Shown: positions 55,266-63,247 of the stretch, piece after piece | Layout: every line of letters begins with the position of its first letter | Numbering within the stretch: the first letter of the stretch is position 1 | NCBI GenBank assembly: GCA_002699145.1 | Contig: PABK01000033.1 | Coordinates: 1 to 64,000, forward strand | Origin: Halioglobus sp. | Lineage (GTDB): Bacteria > Pseudomonadota > Gammaproteobacteria > Pseudomonadales > Halieaceae | Length of the DNA stretch: 64,000 nt | Direction: 5' to 3' | The notes under the pieces: model-generated | Database searches by the model: none | Told to the model about the DNA's origin: nothing | What the model saw: only the letters and a program-made list of their open reading frames with translations | Made by a program: the position numbers and the translations under genes

Positions 55266-55295
55266 AAAAAAGCCCCGGCTTTTTAGGGCCGGGGC
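55265..55295 (-). terminator. Strong hairpin with T run reading leftward
   Basis: gccccggc (55272-55279) pairs with gccggggc (55288-55295), loop eight bases. A run of seven A residues precedes it on the plus strand, so on the minus strand it is a textbook intrinsic terminator. It overlaps the end of alpA. It may be bidirectional, but no leftward gene is evident. Confidence 0.7.
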
Positions 55296-55317
55296 AATTG
55301 AGCAAAGCAAGTAACGT

Positions 55318-55449
55318 ATGGCGCGGGGTGCGAAGCATAAGGAAGGGAAGCACCGTCACCGTCACCAACACCGTCACCGTGAGGGAATTATACCCCCTTC
55401 CGGTGGCGTCAAAAACAAACTGGGTGACATCACCGGAGGTAACAAATGA
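55318..55449 (+). CDS. Possible small His/Arg-rich peptide overlapping the initiator gene
   Basis: ATG 55318 opens 43 codons with the core KHRHRHQHRHREG, ending in a TGA that overlaps the ATG of the next gene (ATGA). The overlap suggests coupled translation, and ggagg for the next gene lies inside it. The His/Arg run is encoded by repeated caccgtcaccgtcacc units that may instead be a DNA-level element. No clear ribosome-binding site of its own. Confidence 0.35.
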   Translation: MARGAKHKEGKHRHRHQHRHREGIIPPSGGVKNKLGDITGGNK

Positions 55450-56225
55450 ACAAGCGGGACTATCGCAAGCAGGTGCCAACCATTGCGGCGTCACGGTGGA
55501 TTGATGGGCTAGACATCACGCCAACCGAGGACCATGTACTACGGGTTTTCTGTGACTTCATTGGAGACGACTACACGGCGTTTCCGTCACAGGTAATACT
55601 CGCCAAGCGGTGCAAGTTCAAAGACCGCGAGACAGCCGGTAAGGCCCTGAAGGGATTGCGTGAAAAGGGACTGATTGAAGATACCGGCAAGCGCCGGGGC
55701 CGCGCCGTTGTCTATCACGTCCCAGTACCGGAAGAATACCGACTAAAAAAGAAGTACCAAAGCGAGTCTGACAATAGTGCGGGTTTTACCGGCACTACGG
55801 CAGATTCCAATAGTGCGGGTTCTACCGAATCTAATGCGGGTTTTACCGGCGTCAATAGTGCGGGTTCTACCGGGCCTAATAGTGCGGGTTTCACCAGCAC
55901 TAACCTACATAACCTACAGGAACCCACCAAAGAACCTTCCGAAAATGTTTCGGAAGAAATTCCTCCTGAAAAAAAGAAAAAGAAAAAAGGCCCGCCGGAT
56001 TCAGTTTGTCACGGTCCTAGCGGCACGGCGTCTGTGTGCGCCGTTGTACAAGTCAGAGCCAACGGAAAGGATACGGCGACTATCGGCATGAATGACATAC
56101 AGCTTCAGAAGCACAAGGCCGACAAGGAAAAGCAACTGGCGCTTAACGATCAGAACGCGGAGGCACCGTTGTCCGATGGTGAGCAAGCACAGCTAGACGC
56201 ACTCAGTAAAAAATTTGGGCTTTAG
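55446..56225 (+). CDS. Lambda-O-like replication initiator with internal origin
   Basis: The 259-residue protein has an N-terminal winged helix (about 20-95: DHVLRVFCDFIGDDYTAFPS, KALKGLREKGLIEDTGKRRGR), a repetitive NSAGFTG-type linker (about 110-150), a lysine-rich stretch (EKKKKKKG) and a charged C-terminal tail. The linker repeats are encoded by five DNA iterons, followed by a palindrome and an A-rich tract, as in the origin inside the lambda O gene. This is the likely initiator of element replication; no helicase or primase gene is present. Start ATG with ggagg upstream. Confidence 0.7.
   Translation: MNKRDYRKQVPTIAASRWIDGLDITPTEDHVLRVFCDFIGDDYTAFPSQVILAKRCKFKDRETAGKALKGLREKGLIEDTGKRRGRAVVYHVPVPEEYRLKKKYQSESDNSAGFTGTTADSNSAGSTESNAGFTGVNSAGSTGPNSAGFTSTNLHNLQEPTKEPSENVSEEIPPEKKKKKKGPPDSVCHGPSGTASVCAVVQVRANGKDTATIGMNDIQLQKHKADKEKQLALNDQNAEAPLSDGEQAQLDALSKKFGL
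55773..55990 (+). repeat. Candidate replication origin: five iterons, a palindrome and an A-rich tract
   Basis: Copies of aatagtgcgggttytaccgg lie at 55773-55792, 55809-55828, 55833-55849 (three bases shorter), 55854-55873 and 55878-55897. They are followed by a perfect 9-bp inverted repeat, cttccgaaa-atg-tttcggaag (55936-55956), and an A-rich tract (about 55968-55990). Arrangement and position inside an initiator gene parallel lambda ori. Confidence 0.7.
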
Positions 56226-56261
56226 CAACATAGCCCCGTTTGAAGGTGAGAGGATAGAACA

Positions 56262-56498
56262 ATGCCATTGTTAAAACGCGCAACATTACGCACCGCCCAG
56301 TTTTTTGCTGATAGATACCGCCAGTATTTCGAGCGTTACATTGCTGCCGGTCTATCACCTACTGCCGCAGACAATCGGGCAGCGGTTCGCATTCGCAATG
56401 AGTTTCGAGTGTTGCCGGTGAGCGAAGCGTTAAAGCTGGTCCCGGCTATTGAGTTAGAGCGGCAAAACTGTATGCGGGCTGTACCGGGGAAATCCTGA
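56262..56498 (+). CDS. Small protein of unknown function in the element
   Basis: This 78-residue basic helical protein begins MPLLKRATLRTAQFFADRYRQYFERY and includes ISPTAADNRAAVRIRNEF-like sequence (LSPTAADNRAAVRIRNEFR). It has a good ribosome-binding site (gagagga). No family recognised; size and charge would fit DNA binding. Beyond it lies an 80-base AT-rich gap that may hold a promoter. Confidence 0.6.
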   Translation: MPLLKRATLRTAQFFADRYRQYFERYIAAGLSPTAADNRAAVRIRNEFRVLPVSEALKLVPAIELERQNCMRAVPGKS

Positions 56499-56578
56499 CA
56501 AACGCAAGGATAACCCTATATTTATAGGCTCAGTGCAATTGTGTTCACTTTGGTAGAACCATTCTCATTTGGGGGGTC

Positions 56579-57079
56579 ATGATGACTGAAGAACTAGGGG
56601 CCGGGTATATCGCGCTATCCGATCTGGCCGAACTGCTAAAGCTACCACCTGATGACACGGCACAGACTTTCCTAGCCGCCAAGGGAACGGGGCGACCAAA
56701 ACTTGAGAGGTGCTACAGCTTGGAAGGCGTTGCCGAGATTGTTAGCGCACAGACAGGGGAACGGTTCACGGCGCACGATATACCGACACTGACCCCCGAA
56801 GAGCAAGCGGCCAACATGCTGGATATGTTGGGTGTGGGTGTCAGCAACCGAGCATGGGAGCGGTGGCGTAAAGCAGGGAAAGGGCCAACCGCTTATCGAA
56901 TCTGTGACCGCTGGTACTACCGCGCAGCACACGTTATCGCACACGCACTGAATCTGGCCGAGGCAGGACCAGAGCCAGAACCGGCTAAAGCGTGGGAGCC
57001 GCCACCGGCACAGGCAGAGATACTCCCCCCGACTTCCACCAACTTGGAACGTAAACCCAGCAAAGGCGGCTGGTACTGA
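56579..57079 (+). CDS. Helix-turn-helix protein, paralogue 1
   Basis: This 166-residue protein appears to have two helix-turn-helix-like units: an N-terminal one (IALSDLAELLKLPPDDTAQTF) and one around 105-140 (NRAWERWRKAGKGPTAYRIC followed by DRWYYRAAHV), the latter like an excisionase/AlpA wing. The C-terminal third is proline-rich. The next gene is a diverged paralogue. Possible roles are small terminase or packaging/regulatory DNA binding; the position just before terL is where a small terminase usually lies. Confidence 0.6.
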   Translation: MMTEELGAGYIALSDLAELLKLPPDDTAQTFLAAKGTGRPKLERCYSLEGVAEIVSAQTGERFTAHDIPTLTPEEQAANMLDMLGVGVSNRAWERWRKAGKGPTAYRICDRWYYRAAHVIAHALNLAEAGPEPEPAKAWEPPPAQAEILPPTSTNLERKPSKGGWY

Positions 57080-57088
57080 GGTATAGCG

Positions 57089-57667
57089 ATGGTGACACAA
57101 CAAGACATCTGGGTAGTAGAGCTAGCGGCGTTGCTGCGCGTTCATCCGTACACCGTCAAGAATCTGTCGGTCAGTGCGGCCTGTACTGGCTGGGCAAGGG
57201 GTGACAAGAAATCCCCCCGCAAGGTCTATGACATCGACAACGTGTTGGCAATCCTGTCCGCACAGAGTGACCGACCAGTAAGCCGGGACGATCTGGGCGA
57301 ACTGATTACGTCCGAGGAAGTGGAACAAGTACTGGCAGACGCTGGGGCAGCACGCGGCCAACACACGATAGCGACTTGGCGACACAGGGGCATAGGCCCG
57401 AAGGCAATCAAGTTGAGCCGGTCTTGTAGGCGGTACGTCCGGTCAGAGGTGGAAGCATGGGCAAAGGCTATCCCCCCTGTAGAGGAAGTAGCCAAGCTAA
57501 TCGGCAAGCAGACGTTGCCGCGTGACTGGTCAGCGCCTGCGAGACCGACTGACAAACCCAACCTGGGGCTAGCCAATGGTCCCAATGGTAGCGCCAGCGT
57601 AAGCGTGGGGGGCGCAGGGGGTTGTGTACTTTTCTCAATCTCTAAAGGCGTCTGTAAGCCCCTCTGA
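57089..57667 (+). CDS. Helix-turn-helix protein, paralogue 2 (candidate small terminase)
   Basis: This 192-residue protein repeats the architecture of the previous gene: VVELAALLRVHPYTVKNLSV, YDIDNVLAILSAQSDRPVSRDDL, ITSEEVEQVLADAG and IATWRHRGIGPKAIKLSRSCRRYV. It shares with paralogue 1 the LAxLL, ILSAQ/IVSAQ, TxEE and W-x2-G-x-GP-x-A marks. It precedes the terminase large subunit, so it or its neighbour may recognise the packaging site. No direct similarity to a known small terminase is visible. Confidence 0.55.
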   Translation: MVTQQDIWVVELAALLRVHPYTVKNLSVSAACTGWARGDKKSPRKVYDIDNVLAILSAQSDRPVSRDDLGELITSEEVEQVLADAGAARGQHTIATWRHRGIGPKAIKLSRSCRRYVRSEVEAWAKAIPPVEEVAKLIGKQTLPRDWSAPARPTDKPNLGLANGPNGSASVSVGGAGGCVLFSISKGVCKPL

Positions 57668-57739
57668 GAGGCTCCCAGAGCGGGCCATAAGATGGGACCA
57701 ATATCAGGGTGAATGCGCCCACAGGGGCACAGAGGAGGC

Positions 57740-57838
57740 ATGGCACAGGAAACAGCAACCGGGCAACTGGTGAAGGTGGAAAAGGCAACCGGGCGGCTGG
57801 TCAAAGTCGAACGGGCCGGGGGGCGAGTATGGCGGTGA
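57740..57838 (+). CDS. Possible 32-residue peptide with internal repeat, overlapping terL start
   Basis: ATG 57740 follows agaggagg and opens 32 codons, reading TGQLVKVEKATGRLVKVERAGGR with a duplicated unit. It ends ten bases inside the terL gene. The ribosome-binding site is unusually close to the ATG. It may be a coupled leader peptide for terL or a chance frame. Confidence 0.35.
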   Translation: MAQETATGQLVKVEKATGRLVKVERAGGRVWR

Positions 57839-59376
57839 CTCCGTCCAGTCTGGCGAACCCAATTGCGGCGGCGGTGATCGCGCATATTGAATCCAACCTG
57901 AAGATACCGACCGGGAAACTGGCCGGTCAGCCGTTCAAGTTGCTGCCGTTCCAGCGGAAGTGGATTCACGGTGCCTTTGACCCTGATACAGACGTGGCTG
58001 TCCTATGCATTGGCCGGGGGAATGGTAAGACCGCCCTTGTTGCTGCCATCGCTCACGCGGGCCTTGTGGGCGTCTGTGACGATCAGCCGCGCCGGGAAGT
58101 GATCGTAGCGGCCCGGACACTGGAACAGGGCCGCGTGGCTTACCAGTACGTCACCGCCCTGATTGAGGGACTACCACAGGAAGAGCAGGAAGCGTACACG
58201 ATCAGGAAAGCGCCCCGGCTCGAAATCACCTACCGGGACCCCACCGGGATGGAACACAGCTTGCGGGTTGTCGCCAGTGATGGCCGGTCCCAGTTGGGCG
58301 GCTCCCCTACTCTGGTGATCTTTGATGAGCGCGGGCACTGGGACGGTGACAAAGGCGACCTAGCCGAAAGCGTTCACATGACCGGCGCACAGAAGCGCGG
58401 CGGCAAAACCTTGATGGTGTCCACGTCTGCCAGTGATGACCTGCACACGTTCAGCCGCTGGATTGATGACCCTCCCCCCGGCACGTTTGTACTGGAGTAC
58501 CGCCCAAAGCCAAACATGCCCGCTGATGATCTGGACAGCCTGCTAGAAGCGAATCCCGGTGCCGCGCATGGTGTCGGTGCAAGTCCGGAGAACCTTGTCA
58601 GAAACGCAGAGAGAGCGATTAAGCGCGGGGGGTCTGCCCTGTCGCAATTCCGCTGGCTTGTCCGTAACGAACGGGTAGCGGATGAGAACCGCGCCGTATT
58701 GCTGACAACGGACCAGTGGCTGGGCTGTGAGGTACAGGAACTGCCACAGCGGAAAGGCCCGGTGGTGATCGGACTGGATGCTGGCGAGTCTGCGAGCATG
58801 TCAGCGGCTGCGTATTTCTGGCCTGAGTCTGGGCGACTGGAAACGCACGCATGGTTCCCGAGTGAACCCGCCCTGCTAGATCGCGGACAGAATGACCGGG
58901 TAGCAGACCGTTACCACCTGATGCATGAACGTGAAGAGCTATCCCTGATCGGTAACCGTACGGTCCCGATTAAAAACTGGGTACAGCAAGTCATGGCACA
59001 GGTACAGGGCGAACCGATTCACGCACTGGTAGCGGACAAGTTCAAAGAGTCCCAGTTTCTGGAAGGCGTACAGGCGGCGGGCATTACTGCCCCGGTGATC
59101 TGGCGGCGGTTTGGATTCTATGACGGTAACGAAGATATAGACCGATTCAGGACCGCTTGCCTAGACGGTGAGGTAAGGCACCTGATTAGTTTGTTAATGC
59201 GCTCCGCTATCTCTGACTGCGTAGTCCAGCGCGATGACAACGGCAACAACCGACTAGCCAAGGGCCGGTCACTGGGCCGAATTGATGCGGTAGCCGCTGC
59301 CGTGATTGCAGTCGCGGAAGGCAAGCGCCTGACTGCCAGACCGAAAGCGAAAGCGCCCCGCGTTGCATGGGCATGA
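57829..59376 (+). CDS. terL: Phage terminase large subunit
   Basis: This packaging ATPase and nuclease has 515 residues from ATG 57829. Walker A is GRGNGKT (62-68), Walker B LVIFDE (162-167), followed by a coupling-type segment MVSTSASDD. The nuclease domain shows IGLDAG (Asp317), VADKF (Asp403) and GRIDAVAAAV (Asp486), all needed metal ligands. A GTG at 57709 would add 40 residues of low-complexity sequence. It indicates that the element can package DNA into its own heads. Confidence 0.93.
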   Translation: MAVTPSSLANPIAAAVIAHIESNLKIPTGKLAGQPFKLLPFQRKWIHGAFDPDTDVAVLCIGRGNGKTALVAAIAHAGLVGVCDDQPRREVIVAARTLEQGRVAYQYVTALIEGLPQEEQEAYTIRKAPRLEITYRDPTGMEHSLRVVASDGRSQLGGSPTLVIFDERGHWDGDKGDLAESVHMTGAQKRGGKTLMVSTSASDDLHTFSRWIDDPPPGTFVLEYRPKPNMPADDLDSLLEANPGAAHGVGASPENLVRNAERAIKRGGSALSQFRWLVRNERVADENRAVLLTTDQWLGCEVQELPQRKGPVVIGLDAGESASMSAAAYFWPESGRLETHAWFPSEPALLDRGQNDRVADRYHLMHEREELSLIGNRTVPIKNWVQQVMAQVQGEPIHALVADKFKESQFLEGVQAAGITAPVIWRRFGFYDGNEDIDRFRTACLDGEVRHLISLLMRSAISDCVVQRDDNGNNRLAKGRSLGRIDAVAAAVIAVAEGKRLTARPKAKAPRVAWA

Positions 59377-59654
59377 ATCGGGCCGGAGAGAAGATATACC
59401 GCACAAGCCGTTGGAAGGCTTTAAGATGGCAGGTATTGCAGCGGGATAACTTTCGCTGCGTGGTTTGCAAGGCAAGAAGCCCGCTAGAAGTCGATCATAT
59501 AAAAGCGATTCGGGTTGCACCTGAACTGGCATACGAAATCACTAACCTACAGACACTATGTCGTAGGTGTCACAGCCGCAAGACGCGGGAGGAGGTATTA
59601 GGGCCGCTCAATCCTGAACGGGAGAAGTGGCGCGAATTAGTATTAGATACGTGA
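59367..59654 (+). CDS. HNH endonuclease
   Basis: This 95-residue nuclease has a CxxC...CxxC zinc frame (RCVVCKAR and LCRRCHSRK), the DHI of LEVDHIKAI as the HNH histidine, and N in ITNLQTLC. Such small HNH proteins sit beside terminase genes of HK97-like phages and are needed for cos cleavage. Two ATG codons (59367 and 59373) are possible; the second overlaps the terL stop as ATGA. Confidence 0.92.
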   Translation: MGMNRAGEKIYRTSRWKALRWQVLQRDNFRCVVCKARSPLEVDHIKAIRVAPELAYEITNLQTLCRRCHSRKTREEVLGPLNPEREKWRELVLDT

Positions 59655-59666
59655 GGTATTTAGACC

Positions 59667-60920
59667 ATGTTGGAGTCTGTAAAGATTCAGAAGCGCCAGA
59701 GTGAAATCCGGCAGGAGCTAGCTGTTCTGGCTGGCAAAGAAACCCCCGAGGAAACCGAAGTGCGGTCTATGGCTGACTTGGATTCCGAGTATCAGACGAA
59801 CGAGACCCGCTACCGTGCGGCCTTGATCGCTGAAGATACTGAGCGCCGTGAAGCTGGTGAAGAACTGGAAGAACGCAGCGAAAAGGAATACGCGGAACTG
59901 GTAGACGGTTTCGAGTTGCGCCAAGTCGCTGACTTTCTGGACGATGGTTCCGCGCTGTCTGGGCAGACTGCGGAAGTCGTGCAGGAAATGCGTTCACAGG
60001 GCAGCTATCAGGGTGTGCCGGTTCCGCTGGCAGCACTTGAAGTCCGTGCCGGTGAAACTATCGCGTCTGGGACTCCGGACCCGAAGACTACCCGCAATGT
60101 GATTGACCAGCTTTTCCCCGCGTCTGTTATGTCTCAGATGGGCGGACAACTGGTGAACATCTCCAGCGGCCTGCACGAATGGCCGGTGGTGACACAAGGC
60201 GCGTCTACTGGCTGGGCTGCAACTGAAACCGGTGACGTAGGTTCCGCGCAAGCGTTCCAGACTACGGACAAGTCCCTGTCACCGGATAACACGCTGGGTT
60301 GCCAAATGACCCTGACCCGTAAGGCAATGAAGCAAAGCGGTCCCGCGATGGAACAGGCTGTGCGCCGTGATATGAACAGCGCAATTTCTGCCGCACTGGA
60401 CCACGCTGCATTCCTTGGCACTGGTGCCAGTGGTGAACCGCTGGGCGTTGTACAGGGTGCCAGCACTTACGGCATCACTGAGACCGCCCTTGATGCGTCT
60501 GTGACCTATGCCCTACTCCGCGCCGTTGCGACTAACTTCATGGTTAGCAACGCGGCGACCAGCTACAAGCAAGTCTCCATGCTGATGCGGCATGAAGTCC
60601 TAGACGATCTGGATGACGCTGTGCTGTCTGGTACAGCCGTTACCGATCTGGACCGGATTGCTAGCAAGCTGGCCAAGGTACTGACTACCAGCAACGCACT
60701 GGCAGCGCCTGCCGGTTCTCCGCTGGAAACCAAAGCGGTAATGACTACCAGTGCTGGTGGTGTTGCGCCGTTCTTTGTGGGTATCTGGGGTGGTGTCGAT
60801 CTTATCCGCGACCCGTACACGAAAGCGGCCAGCGGTCAGCTTGCCCTGACTGGTCTGGTAACCGCAGACGTAACGGTAGCGCGTCCGGCACAGCTTCACG
60901 TTATCACTGATATTCAGTGA
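59667..60920 (+). CDS. Major capsid protein, HK97 fold
   Basis: The 417-residue protein has a charged helical N-terminal delta-like domain (about residues 1-105) that would act as scaffold, then the HK97-type body: STGWAATETGDVGSAQAFQ, LTRKAMKQSGPAMEQAVRRD, LGTGASGEPLGVVQ. The prohead protease next to it probably removes the delta part. It lies upstream of protease and portal, the reverse of the usual order. Confidence 0.93.
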   Translation: MLESVKIQKRQSEIRQELAVLAGKETPEETEVRSMADLDSEYQTNETRYRAALIAEDTERREAGEELEERSEKEYAELVDGFELRQVADFLDDGSALSGQTAEVVQEMRSQGSYQGVPVPLAALEVRAGETIASGTPDPKTTRNVIDQLFPASVMSQMGGQLVNISSGLHEWPVVTQGASTGWAATETGDVGSAQAFQTTDKSLSPDNTLGCQMTLTRKAMKQSGPAMEQAVRRDMNSAISAALDHAAFLGTGASGEPLGVVQGASTYGITETALDASVTYALLRAVATNFMVSNAATSYKQVSMLMRHEVLDDLDDAVLSGTAVTDLDRIASKLAKVLTTSNALAAPAGSPLETKAVMTTSAGGVAPFFVGIWGGVDLIRDPYTKAASGQLALTGLVTADVTVARPAQLHVITDIQ

Positions 60921-60930
60921 GGCTAGCGCC

Positions 60931-61536
60931 ATGTTGTTTGGTGCGATTGCTGGTGACCTAGAGGTCCGCCGTAAAGGGGGAAGTACTCGCCTGTCTGGGA
61001 GCTTCCCCTATAACTCATTGGCAACACTGAGTGATGGCGGGCGTCGAGGCCGACCACGTAAGGAGCGGTTTGCGCCGGGTGCGTTCCAGTACTCCGTTGA
61101 ATCTGGGGAACTGGATATACACCTACTGGTGGGCCATGACTTTGGGAAACCCCTAGCCAGTAAGGACGCGGGCAGCTTGCTCCTGCGTAGTACTGATGAC
61201 GGTCTGTTTTTCAAAGCGACAATTTCTGATGAAGTACTGAATACCAGCCACGGCAAAGACGCTATGTCGATGCTGTCCGCTGGTCTTATCGGTGGCATTA
61301 GTCCGGGCTTCCGGATTCCGCCAGAGCGAACAGTACCGAATGCGGAGACCGTCGAAGATGAAGACCCCAGCGAAGGCACAGCGATTATCAGAACGGTGAA
61401 CGATGCCATTCTGTACGAGCTGTCCCTAGTGACCCGCCCTGCGTATCCAGACACAACCGTAGAAGAGCGGAACTGGCAAACCAGCCCTGACAAACTAACC
61501 CCAGGAATTTCTATTCCTGCGTATCGGTGGCGGTGA
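60931..61536 (+). CDS. Prohead protease, HK97 type
   Basis: This serine protease of 201 residues has family marks LVGHDFGKPLAS (His69), IGGISPGFRI (Ser124 or the preceding serine region) and LYELSLVTRPAYPDT with the acidic partner Glu163. It cleaves the delta domain of the capsid protein during head maturation. Its stop overlaps the next ATG (TGATG). Confidence 0.92.
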   Translation: MLFGAIAGDLEVRRKGGSTRLSGSFPYNSLATLSDGGRRGRPRKERFAPGAFQYSVESGELDIHLLVGHDFGKPLASKDAGSLLLRSTDDGLFFKATISDEVLNTSHGKDAMSMLSAGLIGGISPGFRIPPERTVPNAETVEDEDPSEGTAIIRTVNDAILYELSLVTRPAYPDTTVEERNWQTSPDKLTPGISIPAYRWR

Positions 61537-62105
61537 TGACTACTGAAGTGATCAAGTTTGAAGAGGCAGAAGCGGCTACGTGGCCAAGCGTAGACGTGCG
61601 CGACGAAGGCGGAACCCTTGAGGAAACGCTGGCCGTTGTGCCGCACGTCTGGCAGCGTATCGAGGACCACATTGCTTACCGGTGGACTGCCCGCCAGTGT
61701 GTCTGGACTGTTCAAGGTCCGGGTGATTGGCGTCCGCACCTGTCGCCAGTATCTGCCGTGACGGTAGAAAGCTGGGACGAAACCACTAAGGCATGGTCTG
61801 CCCTGATTGCCGAGCCTATCCCCGCTGATGGGTTCTACCTGCCCCGTGATAAGACGTACCGAATCACGGCAACCGTGGGCGACACAGAAACCGCTGTACC
61901 CCAGCCGGTAGTCCAAGCGTATCACCGCCTGTCTGGTTACCTGTCAGAAGTCGCGCTAGACGATAAGCCGGTGGGTGCTACTACGCATTCCCTGAAGCTG
62001 GGCGATGGTCTGGACGAATCGACTACCCGCAACCCGAACTATGTTGCCCGCGCTTTGCAGTACTCCGGTGCTGCCGATCTATTGCGGAAATATCGGAGGC
62101 TGTAA
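61536..62105 (+). CDS. Head-tail connector-like protein
   Basis: This 189-residue protein has the layout of HK97 gp6/YqbG-like connectors, with an N-terminal helical region, then VVPHVWQRIEDHIAYRWT, strands with typical GDWRPHLSPVSAVTVES, and a C-terminal helix pair ending NYVARALQYSGAADLLRKY. The order before the portal gene is unusual. The start overlaps the protease stop; a GTG nine bases upstream is possible. Confidence 0.65.
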   Translation: MTTEVIKFEEAEAATWPSVDVRDEGGTLEETLAVVPHVWQRIEDHIAYRWTARQCVWTVQGPGDWRPHLSPVSAVTVESWDETTKAWSALIAEPIPADGFYLPRDKTYRITATVGDTETAVPQPVVQAYHRLSGYLSEVALDDKPVGATTHSLKLGDGLDESTTRNPNYVARALQYSGAADLLRKYRRL

Positions 62106-63160
62106 TGGGCTGGAAATTTTGGGAGAAAGACAAACCGGAAACCCGTGCGGCTGCACAGGGGTTCACTGCTGACCTGATGGCAGCGCGTGAAAGTTACCTG
62201 TCTGGGTCCAGCGGTTCCGGTGAACTGACAGCGACTGTGCAAAGCTGTGTCAGTCTCTGGGAACATGGCCTGTCCATTGCAGACGTACAGGGAACGGATT
62301 ACCTGTCCGCGCATTTGCTGGGCATCATTGCCCGGTCACTGGCGCTACGCGGTGAAGCTGTCCTGTACCTTGCACCTGATCGCCTGCTACCGGCGTCTGA
62401 CTGGGACGTAAGTACACGGGGCGGCATTCCTCGTGCCTATCGTCTGTCAATCTCTGAAGCGGGCGGCGGCACTTCTCAGACCGCCCTTGCAACTGAAGTC
62501 CTGCACTTCCGTATCGGTAGTGATGCGGTAACCCCGTGGGCGGGTACGTCACCGCTGCGCCGGTCTAACCTGACTGCCAGTATGTTGCACTGTATTGAGT
62601 CCGCACTGGGTGAAGTCTATGACCTTGCCCCGCTGGGTTCACAAGTTCTCCCGTTCCCTGAATCACCGTCAACTGACCTAGACAAACTGGGTGCCGGTTT
62701 CAGGGGCAAGCGCGGCAGGATGCTGCTACGGGAGTCTGTGAACGTCACCAGTGCGGGTGGGCCTGCACCTAACACGGACTGGAAACCTAGCGACCTGTCC
62801 CCCGATCTATCCAAAGCGATGACCGCTGAAAGTCTGGAGGCTAGCCGTGCCAGTATCCTATCCGTTTACGGCGTACTGCCTGCTATGTTCGACACCAGCA
62901 CAACGGGACCGCTTGTCAGAGAAGCACAACGCCACCTTGCCCAGTGGGTACTCCAGCCGATTGCGAACTGCATTGCACAGGAAGCGACTGCGAAACTGGA
63001 TACGCCAATTGCGCTGGACGTTATGCAACCGCTGCAAGCGTTTGACGCGGGCGGACGTGCGCGGACTGTTGGCGCTATTGTGGAAGCACTTTCCAGAGCA
63101 AAGGAGTCTGGGGTTAATCCCGATGATGCCCTGAAGCTGGTGAACTGGGCGGAAGATTAA
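62105..63160 (+). CDS. Phage portal protein, HK97 type
   Basis: The portal ring at one vertex of the head is the DNA gate. 351 residues, somewhat short for the family. Typical segments are LALRGEAVLYL, PYNV/TPWAGTSPLRRS-like HFRIGSDAVTPWAGTSPLR, SILSVYGVLPAMF and a C-terminal TVGAIVEALSRAKESGVNPDDAL region. Last gene of the element, 88 bases before the right attachment core. Its stop is followed by no tail genes. Confidence 0.9.
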   Translation: MGWKFWEKDKPETRAAAQGFTADLMAARESYLSGSSGSGELTATVQSCVSLWEHGLSIADVQGTDYLSAHLLGIIARSLALRGEAVLYLAPDRLLPASDWDVSTRGGIPRAYRLSISEAGGGTSQTALATEVLHFRIGSDAVTPWAGTSPLRRSNLTASMLHCIESALGEVYDLAPLGSQVLPFPESPSTDLDKLGAGFRGKRGRMLLRESVNVTSAGGPAPNTDWKPSDLSPDLSKAMTAESLEASRASILSVYGVLPAMFDTSTTGPLVREAQRHLAQWVLQPIANCIAQEATAKLDTPIALDVMQPLQAFDAGGRARTVGAIVEALSRAKESGVNPDDALKLVNWAED

Positions 63161-63175
63161 GGGAATTTTTCACTT

Positions 63176-63197
63176 TGTGGGTAGCGTTGTGGGTAGA
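63176..63197. promoter_or_regulatory. Candidate integrase arm-type sites, right side
   Basis: tgtgggtagc at 63176-63185 and tgtgggtaga at 63188-63197 repeat the sequence of the left arm sites in the same orientation, twelve bases apart. They lie between the portal stop and the right attachment core. Confidence 0.6.
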
Positions 63198-63247
63198 TGC
63201 CCTACGCTATCCTTCAATCCCTTTTAAATCAATCACTTACGATGCCG

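Noticed and set aside
63161..63247. Tail or lysis gene at the right end of the element
   Set aside because: Only 87 bases remain between portal and the attachment core, holding repeats and AT-rich sequence without a reading frame.
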